Numbered from the stretch's first letter, positions 24,180 to 37,077 are shown. The stretch: DNA of 64,000 bases from Vanilla planifolia (GCA_023846275.1 CM043875.1:2353569-2417568); one strand, 5' to 3'. Numbers and translations: made by a program. The notes: generated from the sequence alone by a model not told the origin.

Positions 24180-25690
24180 TGTTAATTTTATCATTTATTT
24201 TTTCTTTACTTTTAAAAATTTGCTAAAAAAAATTAAATTGTATTAAAAAAAATGTAACTACATACCTACAAAATTCTTGCTATGAGATTTATATAGTGAC
24301 ATGATTAAATTTGAGATCTTATTATTATTATCTTTACATGCTTATAAGGCATCCCCTAGATAATATATTTATGATTATTGAAATAAATTACACATAATCC
24401 ATATGTCAAACAAAAATTTGAGGAAAAAACCAAGATAAATTTATTAGACTTATACCCTATGAGACCACTATAAAATACATTTTATTTTATTAAACACTTA
24501 GTTAATATAAAGGACCATCCATAACTCCCACTTAATCTAGATAGTGTACTATATAGTACATGCAACATAGTATATCATACTTTCTTTTTATAGTTAAGAA
24601 CAAACTCCTTTCAAATTCACTCAATTTTAACTTAAATTAACTCTACATTTTCTCAAATTACTTTGATAATATTCCTACTTAAACAATAAGCTAAACCTTC
24701 TAAGTTGTACATAAAACTCAATCGAAATTTAATGAAACATAACTAAAAAAACCTTAAATCAAGTTACTTTTTTTCTCTATTTTTCTTATCTCTAATTATT
24801 TCCAACAATTCCTCCCATCTTTATTTCACAACTAGTCTTAGCAAAAACTATTGACTTATTTCTTATTGTTCTTATGAGCCTCTCTTACTCTTTGTTCTTC
24901 CTCTCAAGCCGATAGCTCACTTTCATCCTTTACATCTCTTTCTCTCTCTATTCTTATCCCTCTCCTCTTTCTTTTCTTTTTTATTAGTCATCGCCTATCA
25001 CCAGCAAAATATACATTTAAATCTTATAACCCTAGGTAATACATGAATTGCAAAATCACCATTGTGTTGCTAATAGTTTGAAAATTTATTTTTATGTCTC
25101 TCTTTTAAAATTCATAACTAATTATTTATATTTCCAATATTTATAAACTAAAAAATTATTCGATCTCTCTTGAAGATATCTTTTCGATAATATATTTAAA
25201 TGAAATTTTTTATCTTATTTGTAACCATGGCACACTTTCTAAGATAAACTTAATATATTAAAAATTTAATTAATAAATACCATAATTCAAAAAATAAACT
25301 TTATTATATTACAACACCTTAGTCATATTAGCTTAATCATATAATTCATAGCATATTATATATAAAAAAATTTTGGTATATCATAATATTTTCTCTTATA
25401 AAAATTTTATCCAAAAATTTAGAAAAGTTTTAAGTATTTGTTAATCATATTTTCTTCTATTGTTTGGGTAGCTTTATTTCTATTTATTCTTATCATAAGA
25501 CTTTAATAATTGGAATAACTTTATTTTTTAATACTTCTTTTCTTAATAGTTTCTTTTATTCAAAATTTATATTAGTACTTTTGAATAAGTTAAATTTAAT
25601 TGAATTTTAATATCTTGAGTATCATATGTGAATTTTTTGATATGTATCTTTTCAAATATGAAACATAAAATATATTATGGAATACTCATA
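24180..25690. other. AT-rich spacer, possibly the 3' part or LTR of the gypsy element
   Basis: No coding sequence is seen. The stretch 24830-25000 is strongly CT-rich on the plus strand. Because the neighbouring gypsy element runs right to left, its 3' UTR and 3' LTR should lie here, but I could not find the matching LTR copy. Confidence 0.35.
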
Positions 25691-25699
25691 CTACAATAA

Positions 25700-26493
25700 C
25701 AAGGTTATTTTGTAGGATATTAGTCCAATTTTCTTTAAATTTTAAAATATCCTAATAAAATTGGGTTTCTATGTTGTTAATATTTCAAATCTTATAATAC
25801 ATTTTGTTGGACTTGTTCTGATGAATAAATGTTCACTTTTTTGAAATTTCACACAAGATATGTTTTTCTATCAATTCTGAGCTATTTTCAATCTATTATG
25901 AATTGCTCTTATCTTTTCTTTGACTTCCTCTATAAATTTAGGATGCAACATAGCTTTTTAGTTTATGCAATTCAACAAAAAAGGGATTGTCACTTTCTTG
26001 TATATAATGCTTCATAGAGTGTCATCCAATACTAGCTTAATAATTATAATTATATGCAAACTTAATTAATGGTAGACGACATTCCTATTTATCACCAAAA
26101 TCTAAAATATGTAAATCATTAATAAATCTTCTAAAGTCTTAATAATTCTCCATATTTGACTATTTTTTTGTAGATGAAATACTATACTAAATTTTGAATT
26201 TGTGTTAAATGTTTGACATATATATATTTTAAAAATAAAAGTAAAATTATGATCCTTATTTGACACAATTATCTTTGGTACTTTATTTAATTTTATAATT
26301 TGACTCATAACCTTTCTATGGAGTATGTTATTTAATAACTAAAAAATGAGTTAACTAGATTATTCTATCCATAATCACTTATATGAATCATGGCCTACTA
26401 GTGATCTAGAAAATCTCGCAACAAAATTCATAATATCTCCTCACTTCCATTGAAAAGAAGAGTAAAAGTTGTAACTCTTTTGGTTTTTATTGT
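25700..26493 (-). pseudogene. Gypsy integrase core and C-terminal part, broken
   Basis: The 68-aa open stretch 26308-26102 reads VPKIIVSNKDHNFTF and later IIKTLEDLLM, matching the VPxSIVSDRDxxFTS and RTIQTLEDMLR blocks of Ty3/gypsy integrases (second catalytic Asp replaced by Asn in this copy). Downstream frames give FAYNYNY and then, near 25800, SPTK and IIRF, which correspond to the FAYNxSYHxSIGMAPFE and SPxKGVxRFG blocks. Stops separate the pieces. Confidence 0.75.
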
Positions 26494-26509
26494 TCTCTTT
26501 TAATTTGTT
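26494..26509. repeat. Target-site duplication of the LINE, left copy
   Basis: TCTCTTTTAATTTGTT, identical over 16 bp to 32840-32855, directly followed by the T run that is the element's poly(A) tail on the other strand. Confidence 0.93.
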
Positions 26510-26571
26510 TTTTTTTAAAGAGGATATAATATCTATTATATCAAGACAAATGCCAAATTACAAAAGGACCC

Positions 26572-29500
26572 TCAAGGGGGATCGAAAGTGAAATCAAATA
26601 ACATGAGGTCAAGCAGGGGCTTAGGAATAGGATCCTCAAGGCCCCAGATGAAGTCGTTAGAGCACGCAGCCCGAGCAGCCCAATCAGTAGGCTTGTTCCC
26701 GTCTCTGAGAATGTGTAAGAAGCGAACGGCCTCAAGACCCGAAGCGTACTGGATGGTAGTAGCAAAGACACCCGATCCCGGGGGTAAAGACATCAATTCG
26801 CGTACCTCCTGAATGGCCATCATAGAGTCAGATTGGAGTTCCACAGCCCGGTGCAGGGGAAGAAGATCCCTAATCATGTCAAGCGCCATAAGCAAAGCCT
26901 GGGTCTCCAACATGTCAACAGCCTGGGACAACAACCGTTTACCAGCCACCAGGAGAGGTCTACCCAAACAATCCCGCACAACCACCCCCAACCCGGCCAC
27001 CGAATCACCAACCGCCGCATCGCAGTTCACTCTGATCCAACCTGTAGGGGGGAAACCAACTATGCATAACAAGCAAGTTCGTGGACTTGTTAGGGTTCCC
27101 TCAGGACAGGGAGGAGAGAGAGAGATGTCGGTTGAGAGACGAGTGAACCTCAAGTAAGATGGTCTGAATAGTAGAACCCGGGAGAGGCATCGGGATGTTG
27201 TTTCTTGCTGCATTCCTCCTCGACCAAATATAGTACAACGTAGTCGCAATGGTGGCCGCAACCAATTGCCCGACACCCTGGCGAGCAGCAGGAGATCCGA
27301 CGAACCGGAGGATCCAGTCAATGAACAGTAAATCAGTCCCGGTAGACTGGTCAAACCTGGAATGCTGGTCCAAGCAGGTCAACGCTGCCCGAACAGTGCG
27401 GTCAGCCCAAATTTCTTGGGCTTTCGAGCAGCGCCAGAAAACGTGCTGTAAGGACTCGTCTTCCTCGCAACCCTGCTGGCAGGTGGGAGAATTGCAAAGC
27501 TTGCGGCTGGTCAACCACACCGCCGACGGAAGGTGATCACCGGCGACTCTTCACATGAAGACGCGGACCCTGGGAGTGACCCTAAGCTTCCAGATGCCAC
27601 GAAATTCCTCCAAGGGCCTACTGTCATTTCCTCCCTTTCGAGCATTGCAGACGATGCTCGAGTAAATCTTGTCGCTGGCCGCCCGGGGCTTCTCCGTGAG
27701 GGAGAGAAGCAATACGTCCTGTGAGGACCACAAGGCTTTAGGAAGATGCGAGATGCGGTCCTGAAGCTCCCCATCTGCCCAAGCGCTGATAAGATCCCAA
27801 TTCCAATTCCCGTCGGGCAGGAGACATTCGGCGACGCTGGCTGGCCAGTAGGTGTGCACATTGATGAAAGTGGGCCAGCAACTCAGTGGAAGGACCCCCA
27901 GCCAATTATCTTCCAAAAATCTCGTCGTCCGCCCATCCCCAATACGCCAAACAAAGAGGGAAATGGCCTCCGGCATAGCCCCAAGCACCATTTTGTAGAC
28001 CGGGGACGCGTTGCGGGGGGCCTTCATCCGTGGATCCTCCAAAGCATATCTTCTCCGCATCAAATCCACCCATAGACTAGGCTCCCGATTAAGAATAAGT
28101 TGGCATCCCTCCATGTGGAGAACACGGTGCCAAACGCGGAGGTCCCGGAGGCCCAGGCCACCCGCAGATTTAGGCAGCGTGATTCACTTCCAAGCTGCAT
28201 AATGAATGGCCCTCGCACTATTAGTCCCTCCCCACAAAAATCTTCTGATGCGCATCTCCATGGCCTCAATAATCCTTGCCAGAACAACACAATGCCTCAG
28301 CACGTGGCAGGGGATGGCACTAAGGACCGACGAAGCCAAAATGGCCCTGCCTGCCAGTGAATGAGGCCTGACTCTCCAATTGAGCAGCATGACATCCAAC
28401 CACTGAAGCAAGAAGCTGAGGTCAGTCTTGGATAGGCGCTTGGCAGTGATGGGGATCCCCAAATATGTAAAAGAACTTCCCTCCTCCATGCTGAGCTTCC
28501 TGAGAATTAACCTGGACTTCTTCCTGTAAAGGTTAGTGCTAAAGAAGACCCTGGATTTCGCAAGATTTACCTGCAAACCAGCGGCCTTCCCGAACTCACG
28601 GATAATCCTCCTGATAAGACGGGCAGCGATGCTGGAGGCAGGAGCAAAAAGGATGACATCGTCGACGAAGAGGAGGTGCGAGATGCAAGGCGCATGCCTC
28701 CCCGGCCGGAACCCCAAAAGTTGCCGGGATTCATGATTCCTCACCAAGCAAGAGAGATATTCAGAAGCCATGACATAGAGATACGGGGAGAGCGGGCAGC
28801 CCTGCCGTAGACCCCTCTGAGCCTCCACCCATGGGAGGTGAATACCATTGAAGAGGATGCTGAATCTAGGGCTTCTGATGCAAGCAACAATCCAGTCCCG
28901 CCAGATGGGAGGGAAACCCATAGCCATCAACATATCCAGAAGAAAGTCCCAACAGACACGGTCATAGGCCTGTTCCATATCGAGCTTCACTGCCATAAGT
29001 CCAGCCGCACCTTGCAAGTCCGCATCCTAGCAACCATCTCCTGCGCGATGTTGATGTTATCAGAAATACTACGGCAGGGAATGAATGCCTCCTGCTCCCG
29101 CGAAATGAGGTCCGGCAAAACGGGCTTCAGTCTCTCGACAAGGACCCGTGCTACCACCTTGTACACAGTGTTGCAGAGACTAATAGGTTTATAATGCTCC
29201 GGCTTGCTCGCGCCCTGCTTCTTTGGAATCAGGATGATAAGGGTGTCCTTCCACTTATTTGGGAGCTTGCAGTCCTCAAAAAAAGCCAGCACAGCATTAA
29301 TGACATCATGGCGCGCAATGGTCCAGTAGCCGTGCAAGAATTCAGTCGAGATCCCGTCACATCCCGGCGCCCTATTGCTTTTGATGCCCCGCAAAGCCTC
29401 GATGATCTCTTCCTCGGTGACCCTAGCTCCCAGCCTGGAAGCCACATCAGCGTTAACAACCACGTGGGGGGAGATGACTTGCGGCATTACCCTGGAGATG

Positions 29501-30740
29501 CCGCCACGCCACTTACTCTCAAAATACTCAGTTAAGACCTGTCCGATGCTGTCTGGGGAATCCACCACCCGGTCATCAACGCCCTGGATCATGGAGATGC
29601 GGTTCATGCAGGCCCGAGACGAAGCCATGTTGTGGAAGAAGCGCATGTTGGTGTCCCCGACCTGTGCCCAGTGGACCTTGGCACACTGCCACCACCACTG
29701 CTCCTCATAGGCACAACCCCTGTGAAAGGCAGTGATCAAATCTGCAAGACACCCATGGTCCTCCTCAGTGAGTCCCACCCTCGATTCTCTTGCCTGCATC
29801 TCCTCAATGTCACGTAAAAGTACTTGGTTTCGGTTAATCAAACTCCCCAGTTCTCTGCGGCTCCAATTGCACAACGCCATAAGTGACCACTTGAACTTCA
29901 TCGAAACCATCTCCCTAGGGTCCCCCAACGCACGTCTGCTCCAAGCCTGCTGCACCACACGGTAGGATTGGGGATAGTGGAGCCAAATGCTCTCGAATAG
30001 GAGCCTGCTGGATTTCGGCCGGATCCTGTCGCCACCCAGATTGATTAACAGCGGGCAGTGGTCCGAGCCAAGGCGACCCAGATGATGTACCAAACAGTTG
30101 GGAAAAGCAATTAGGCCGACAGAATTGAGAGGGGCACGATCAAGCCGCTCCAGAATGGGCGCGCCCCCTTCTTCCCATTGCACCAGGTAAATTAGTTGCC
30201 AGAAAAACCCATATCAGCGAGCTGAAGGTCCTGCATAAAATCAGCAAAGCACTGCTGCTCACTGCCATAGAGGAAAGGCCGACCTCCCCGCTTCTCCTCC
30301 TGGCCTATAATCAAGTTAAAGTCACCAGCCACCAAGAGAGGGGAATTGTCACATTATGTTGTGCGGATAGCGTCCCAGATCGTGCGGCGTCCCTGAGACA
30401 CCCTTGGACCATAAACAAAGCAGCAGTTGAGGGTGCAATCCTGCCGAGGGGTAATCGAACAAGCCACCATAAAGGCCGAGGCCGCCGTGAGTGCTAACTT
30501 GATCTCTTCCTTCCACAGCACAATAATACCAGCCGACATACCCAAAGATGGATGAAACCCAAAATCCCAATCCTTCCCAAGGATCCAGTTAGCATCGCGC
30601 CGGGAAAAAGATTGCATCTTGATCTCCAGTAGCACAACAACCTTGACATTCCACTCCCGAACCAGACGCTGCAAGTAGGCCCTCGATTTGCTCTTCTTAG
30701 CACCTCTTATGTTCCACGTGATGATCCGCATAGTAGTCAT
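26572..30740 (-). pseudogene. LINE ORF2: endonuclease, reverse transcriptase, zf-RVT, RNase H (broken)
   Basis: The AP-endonuclease starts at MTTMRIITWNIRGAKKS (30740), with the metal-binding Glu in LLEIKM and VAGDFN near 30325, split by in-frame TAA codons near 30355 and 30195. The frame then shifts to ERLDRA and SDHCPL (end of the endonuclease) and into reverse transcriptase (ISLCNTVYKVVARVL, then after a shift near 29000 KLDMEQAYDRV, GLRQGCPLSP). The catalytic box reads FVDD at about 28669-28658 instead of the usual FADD. After two more shifts come zf-RVT (RKLCNSPTCQQGCEEDE, HVFWRC) and RNase H (WIRVNCDAAVG, METQALL, LQSDSMMAI, NKPTDWAARA), keeping all four acidic catalytic positions. The stop is at 26572. 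Confidence 0.9.
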
Positions 30741-30843
30741 ATGGTTATTAGCTTCCGACATCCCCAACCAAACTAAAACAGCTTTCCAGCAAACAGCTGC
30801 TGGCCTCTGTGCCCCACGAAGCACGTCTAGCAAGAAGTCTCGA

Positions 30844-32348
30844 TTAATGGTCACCCCCATCCGGGACGGGTGCACCATCAGCCCCTGACCCCCTCTGCCG
30901 AAATGGTGAATTCGCCTGGTCGACATTGGCAAAATTCCCAGCCTGCGAAGGCTTAGCCGGCGTAGGACTCTGCACCCCATCCTTGACCGTCCCATGAACT
31001 CTGCTTCTCCCCCGGAACCTGGGCGGACCCCTACTACCTCGAGATGTGCTGGCCCCGTCATATCCCCTGGCTGTGCGGCTATGAACGACATCAGGAGGCC
31101 TCTTGATCAAACCCCTGGGGCTCTTGCGATTGTTCTTCCTCTGCTGCACAATCATCCAAGGGCCCAGACCGTGCCTTCGCCGTGTACATCCCGCCTCTCT
31201 GACCGGCGGTCATCCTCAGGTCCCTCAGGCCCATTGCGGCCGAGAGCCTCAGTAACCCCTGGGCGTTCCTCCCGCACCTCACCTGTGGTCGTGGTGTTGT
31301 TGATGTCAGCTCCTCCAGCTTTGACCGACTTGCAGGAATTCTCCAAATGTCTGACATGACCGCAAGTGAAGCAAATGCGCGACAGCCCTTCGTATTCAAA
31401 GGGTTGAAAAACCCTCCTGTAGTCCCCGGAGATCCAGATGCCCAGCTTGAGAGGTTTCAGAAGGTCTACCCGAACACAAACTCGCGCAAAGGACGAGCGC
31501 TCTAAGCCCGCCGTCGAGCCATCAAGAAGAAACGGATCGCCAATAGCTTTAGCAATTCGAAGAATATTGTCTACATCCCAGTAGATAAGGGGGAGACCAG
31601 GAAGCCTAACCCAGACAGGGGCGCGCATTACAGATGTTGAGTTAGGGTTGAATTCCGGCGACCACAGATCAAGACCCATGGCTTGGCCGGCGATCTGTCA
31701 GGGCCCGCCCAACTAGATGTCATTCCTCTCACTCATCGACGCAAAATGAAGGCAAAAGCAGTTGACCGTGAGATCAAAAATCTTGAAGCTGTTAATATGG
31801 CCCCATCGTTTGAGTAAAACCCTCTCAATGACATGGAAAGGAAGGGTATTTCCATAGAGACGGCCCACCAGGTCAAACTTGTGGAAATCCAGGCACCTCA
31901 AGCAAGCTTCTGGTGACATAATCACGTCCCCACCCTCCACATACTCGGGGATATCCGCCGCGCGCAATTTGACATCAACATCCGCCGGCCGCACGTGCGA
32001 AATCACCGTGTCACTGTGTTTGGGAGTTCTGTTGGCAGTTAAGGCCTCCCGGAAGCTCACCCTTTTCGCAACGGCAGGACGGGTCACCTTAGGGATATAA
32101 GGATCCTCAGCTCCAATCCTGACTCCATGGGCTTCCTCCCCAATATGATTCAGCTGCTCCTGCACAGTCTTACACAACGAGTCTCCCTCCTGGTCATCCC
32201 CAACAGCCACTTCGGATGCACGGGGGGGGGGGGGAAGCTTCAGGGCCGACAGGCCACCTACAGAAGAAGAAGAACACTCGCGAGTGGGAGAGTCGCTCTG
32301 GGAAGATCGGGCTCTTCTGCTGCTCCTCCGGGTAGTTCCTCCCGCCAT
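30844..32348 (-). pseudogene. LINE ORF1: DUF4283 and CCHC zinc-knuckle nucleic-acid-binding protein (broken)
   Basis: Starts MAGGTTRRSSRRARS at 32348. A DUF4283-type region covers KFDLVGRLYG...LKRWGHINSFKIFDL, then the frame shifts near 31700 into VWVRLPGLPLIYWDVDNI. A zinc knuckle CFTCGHVRHLENSC (C-x2-C-x4-H-x4-C) follows near 31380-31340. A second shift near 31150 leads into the basic tail with WMIVQQRKNNRKS, ending at 30844. Plant L1 ORF1 proteins have the same order and bind the element RNA. At least two frame breaks make this copy dead. Confidence 0.85.
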
Positions 32349-32839
32349 TAGGGCTGCAGGAGATGCAGCCCGAGCTCAGGGACGAAGCGGTAAGATAACC
32401 CGCGGATTAAGGTGCAACTAATCCGGTTCGAGCACTCCCGCGAATCGGCCAAATTCGAATTCGAACACGAGCTCGAACCCGGGCCCCACGCTCGGGACCA
32501 CTCGGTCAACGCCCAATTTGACCACCAAGATTCGCCGCCGCTTCAAGTTGCCGTGCTTCACCGCCCGCCGACCTTCCTTCCGAGTTCCCGATGGGAGACC
32601 ACTCCCCCGTCACCAGCCGCAGCGTCCGTTGCTGATGCTCTGGCTACCACCTTGCCCCCACGCCGGGGCCGGAGAGGACCTAGCGAGGAGCTCCGGCCGC
32701 GATCCCGCCGGCCACATGACCCTACAATACGTAGCGCCGCAACCCCTTCCGATCGCTCCTTCGCCACCACTCACGCCACCACTCACGCCTCCGCTTCACG
32801 CCTCCGCTGCACGCCAAAGCTATTAATTAGAAGTATATG

Positions 32840-32855
32840 TCTCTTTTAATTTGTT
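32840..32855. repeat. Target-site duplication of the LINE, right copy
   Basis: TCTCTTTTAATTTGTT, identical to 26494-26509. It marks the 5' end of the minus-strand element. Confidence 0.93.
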
Positions 32856-33890
32856 AACAAATTAAACATCTTTTAACTTAATTTGAGACATCGTTTCTTT
32901 ATTCCTAGCCATTAATATCTTTATTTCAAATTTTGGTTCATTTTTATTTCTCTGTGGTGAATAAAATATCTATAATTATGTGCTTTTTTTATAATAATTC
33001 TTTAAATTGTTGCAAAATGTCTTGGAATCTTAGCATTCTATTTTGATCTAATTTAAAATTAGATTTTTATCCTTCTTTAACTTTTTGAATAAATTTTTGA
33101 AATTCTTAAATCCTTAAATTAATCTTTTTTTATTAAATCCAACAAGTCTGATTTTATCGATATGCAATATGATAAGGTTTATATTTCTCTGCAAAGTTAT
33201 ATCCAATTGTGATTTATCAATCTATTCACACTTGTTTTTTTATTGCAAAAACATATTATTCATACTTGTTTTCCTACTTAAAACATCAATTATTATATTA
33301 ATTTTCTTAATATAAATAATTTATAATTCATAATCTTTGATAAATTATAATCATATTCTCTATCATAAATTTAACTCCTCGTTAAATATATATTTTAAAT
33401 TCAGATCATCTATAAAAAAATTTTATTTAATATCTTTAAGTCTTTGAGTAAATCAAAATATCATCTATAAATATAATAATAAATTATTCTAAATATTCTT
33501 GAATGTTTTGCTCATCAAATCCATAAAAAATACAAGTGAATTCATAAATTTAAATAGTAACACTAGAAACTCTTAATATTCATATCTTATTTTGAAAGAA
33601 GCTTTAAAAATATTCTCTTTTTAATCCTAAATTGATAATAAAAAGATTTTAAATTAATTTTTAAAAATATTGCTACTTCATGTAGTTGATTAAACAAACC
33701 ATTAATTGTAAGTAAATAATATTTATTTTTTTACTAGAAATCTTGTTGATTTTTTTATGATCAATATATATTCAAATATTACAATTTTTCTCTATTCATC
33801 AGTAATATTGGTGTTTCATATGGTACACTTGGTCTTATAAACATTTTACCTAACAACCCTTGAATATATGCTTTAACTTAGGTTGCAAGT
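32856..33890 (-). pseudogene. Gypsy reverse transcriptase, RNase H tail and integrase zinc-finger region, broken
   Basis: Minus-strand frames give FIRPSVPYETPILLMN (fingers start) and LFNQLHEVAIFLKINLKSFY (matching LFDQLxGAxxFSKIDLRSGY), then IIIFIDDILIYSK with the FIDD box at 33471-33460. It then jumps to LKYIFNEELNL and VLSRKTS, the end of RNase H, so a large piece of RNase H is missing. FKLDQNRMLRF near 33045 is the pre-integrase part, and CLIC.QIKRE reaches the LINE insertion point. Confidence 0.75.
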
Positions 33891-33959
33891 ATTATAAAAG
33901 ACACTTTCATATTAATCTTGTTTCATTTTAAAATGTAATCACTCATTCAAAAGGCTACT

Positions 33960-34557
33960 CTTCATTAGTTCTCCCCCACTTGGAGGATTAGGAACCCCTT
34001 AGCCTTTTAGGTCATCACAACTCACATGGGTCTCGGTGGGATCCCCCAACTTGTATTTGGGTGAATGTTAACTTTAATAAGATAGTTCTCACTCTTATTA
34101 ATCTGGCTTTTTGCACTAATCTATGCCCATGGTAGGCACCTCCTTGTTATTATCAGGGTTCATGTCTACACCTTTGTTGTCTTTAATGTGGAGCTTTACC
34201 ATACCATTATTATTATTATTATTTTTCTTAATCTTGTCAATTATTATGGCTATGTTTCCTCAAGGGGGACTCAACTTCCATTTTCTTTAAGATTTGGTGT
34301 GCTTTTCATGATAATGTCATACCTTAGTTACATCATTATCCTTAACAAATGTGGCTTTTTATCAAATCTCCATCACCCATGTTTCGATCGCCTAATGCTA
34401 TTGCTGATTTCTTCACTAATAGATCTTCCCTATATAATTTGATGTGAAGAAGAGGAATAACCCTCCTTTAACAATTTGATGCTACTCTTCAAATAAATCT
34501 CTAGTTTTTTAGTTTTCTATGGTGTTTAGATTTCGAACATTTATTCAAAAAAAAAAA
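33960..34557 (+). mobile_element. LINE 3' end fragment (RNase H tail and poly-A), probable
   Basis: The plus strand gives WVNVNFNK near 34061 (the WxKxNxDGS opening of LINE RNase H) and ITHVFRSPNAIADFFTNRS near 34365-34420 (matching the closing HVYREANxxADxLAN block). A stop, a short 3' region and an A run at 34548-34557 follow. The middle is frameshifted and AT-decayed. It differs in strand and base composition from the LINE at 26.5-32.8 kb. Confidence 0.45.
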
Positions 34558-34559
34558 GA

Positions 34560-37077
34560 TAGATTTTTTTCTTGTATATTAATCAACCAAAAAATATTTA
34601 TTAATTAATCATAACAAATGTGAACTTAAATTTAAAGTTAAGTAGGACCAAATTAAGTTTAACAATATTGTCTTTTGAAAGGAAACTAATTTAATTTTAA
34701 AACTATAATATCATAATCTACAATTCCTTTTCAATATGATTTAAATATTTTTTATTATCATTGAAAGATAATTTATGTAAAGTAGTATTTTAACATTTGT
34801 AATAAATTTTTAAATCTTAATCATTTAATAATGGTTTCTTAAAATGAATTGGAAGTTGGTTCAAATGTTTGTTTGCAAGGAACACAAGCAAATTGTTTTT
34901 TTTAGTTATTTTTATATTTGTATATATGAAAATAGTTGATTGATGAATTTGAATGTAATTTGATAATTTAAATAATAGAAATTAATATATTATTTTATTA
35001 TTTTAATTTAACAACTTCTATTGATGAAAAATAACAAAAAAAAACATTGATCAAAATTAAAAAAAAATTCAAAAAAATTAAAAAAGATTTTGACAAATTA
35101 AAAAGATATAAAATCTTTTTATAGAATAGATAAATAATAAATAAAACATACTAATAATATATGTCAAATACATCTCCAATCTTTAACTCATAAAACCCAT
35201 CTCATATGCCACTTTTAGCACTGTATTCTCACTTATACATACTTTTACAAAATAATGAAACACTAATGCCTAATTTTTATGAAAGAACTAACCACCAACC
35301 TCATATAGTCATTAAACGAAGTCTCTAAATGCTCCAATTATTTTTCTAAATTGTTGGTCATAATTTTTTATAAGTGTTTAAGTATTTATTATTTGTTCAA
35401 CCTTAAGTTAGCTCCACATTGCTTTCATGTAATGCTTCATATGTTGGATTTCATGTAATGAGCTTACGATAAATATAACTTTTTTATATTTAAAGCACAA
35501 ATTTTATTTTTTTTATGTAATTCATTTTCTCTATATTCATGTTTAACTACTTACTTTTGTCATGCATCAGTAGCATAATAACTAAGAATGAAGTGATTGA
35601 AGCAAATGAATGCTCTTCAGATTTAGGACAACTTGTATTCAAATTCTTTTTGTTGTGATCTTTTGAACGATTAACAATCTAAGCATCATCAATCATTTCT
35701 TTCCAATATTTTATACTATTTATATGCTCGAGTGAATTTATGCAAATAAGTAAAATGCAATGATTATAATGGCATTTCCTATACTAAACAACTAGATGTT
35801 ACAGGTTTTGAACAACATATTGTTCTTATATGTCGAAGTTATCGTATTAAAATGATGTGTGCATTACTTAAGTCAATCCAGACATTGTTATGACATGACT
35901 AACATAAAAGGACTCTAAATGACATCATACAAGTATAAGAAATGTCTTTATACTATATGATGTCAATGCTTAATACAGCACTTAAGTTCTCATATATCTT
36001 ATACCAAACGATCACATAGATACAATATAATTCATATTTGCAGTTTAAATAAATCGTACTTGTCTAATAGTATATTGATATTATATAATATTTATTTTCA
36101 TCAAAAATTGAGCTCTCAAGAAATTATTATATTGTATAATCATATAAGTGTGAATTCTTGTATGATCATCTAGTAAATACTTTTAATTACACTTAAAAAA
36201 TTAGTTGTTCATATACGATAAACTTATTAACTTTTCTAAATGTTATGAAAAGAAACATCATACAAGTGTAATACATACAACACCATTGTATGACATTATA
36301 TATAGCTTAGTCGTATTAACTGATTATCATATATACACGATGCAATTATCGTATTCATATGATATAAAAAATAATTCTTATTTAAGTAATTGTAGTCATT
36401 ATAAGCACATCGAACAAAAAATTTGTGATTATATTAGGTCTATTATGCATACAACCAAGCTTATAATAATAAGATAAAATCCTGTTGATACAATATAATA
36501 ATCTTATTTATCCAACCAATACTAAGCTTATATATGATAGATTCTAAGAGGAAATAGGCTACATACTAATATGAAAAAATCTTTATATGATATTGGTGGA
36601 GACTCAACTCTTATACCTTATACAATCATGTTCTCATTATTAGTTTAAGTTTAGATTGCAAACACATCAATATGATGAACAAATCGTAACTATTTGATGC
36701 CATGACCAACTCAAATTTCAATTATAACTTTAAACCTGAATACAAATCATACAAGTATTATATGAGGGCATCGTATAAATAGATCATTAGATAATGAAAA
36801 TATGATTTGTTTTATTGAGTTCATCAACTTAAGTGTTGAACTAACTCTAAAGTAATATGTAATATATTGTTAATAAACTAATATAATTATAGAAGACATT
36901 ATAAGATTAAAATCATGATTTAATAATGTATGTAAGAATTTCTAAGTTTCATATAATATCATGTGATAAATTTACAAATTAAATCAAATCAAATCAATAA
37001 GTTAAGATAAACTACTGATAAGCAACCACTCTACTAAGAGTTGAAATTATAACTCCAAAATGTTTAAGTTAGCCAAC
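34560..37077. other. AT-rich intergenic spacer, no gene seen
   Basis: Stop-rich in all frames. The part 35800-36900 is dense in ATCATATAAGT-like words and may be an old repeat. A 90-aa frame at 36205-36477 has low-complexity composition and no domain. Confidence 0.45.

Larger units (their letters stand above)
26510..32839 (-). mobile_element. L1-type LINE (non-LTR retrotransposon), near full length, 6.33 kb
   Basis: In element order (minus strand): 5' UTR 32839-32349, ORF1 32348-30844, ORF2 about 30740-26572, a short 3' UTR of about 50 bp, and an A tail seen as T at 26510-26516. A perfect 16-bp duplication flanks it. It is GC-rich against AT-rich surroundings, so its edges are sharp. ORF1 and ORF2 both carry stops and frameshifts, so it cannot act on its own. 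The insertion lies within a gypsy integrase and is therefore younger than that element. A run of 13 G (plus strand, 32222-32234) sits early in ORF1. Confidence 0.93.
25700..33890 (-). mobile_element. Old Ty3/gypsy retrotransposon, interrupted by a LINE
   Basis: Pol motifs in order on the minus strand are: reverse transcriptase (about 33885-33440, with FIRPSV-like start and FIDD at 33471-33460); the end of RNase H (VLSRKT near 33260); the integrase zinc-finger region with LxC..QIK near 32850; then, after the LINE, integrase core and C-terminal region (26494-25700, with IIVSNKDHNF, FAYN and RTSPTKCIIRF). Many stops and frameshifts make it non-functional. The core of RNase H between the reverse transcriptase and its tail is deleted. 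The integrase reading resumes on the other side of the LINE, showing one element split by insertion. LTRs were not identified. Confidence 0.8.

Noticed and set aside
26588-27157. Plus-strand frames of 74-114 aa across the LINE
   Set aside because: They are antisense shadows of the GC-rich LINE ORF2, which carries clear RNase H and reverse-transcriptase motifs on the minus strand.
32710-32820. Short triplet-like repeats (CCACTCACGCC) considered as a coding minisatellite
   Set aside because: They lie in the 5' UTR of the LINE and are part of that element.
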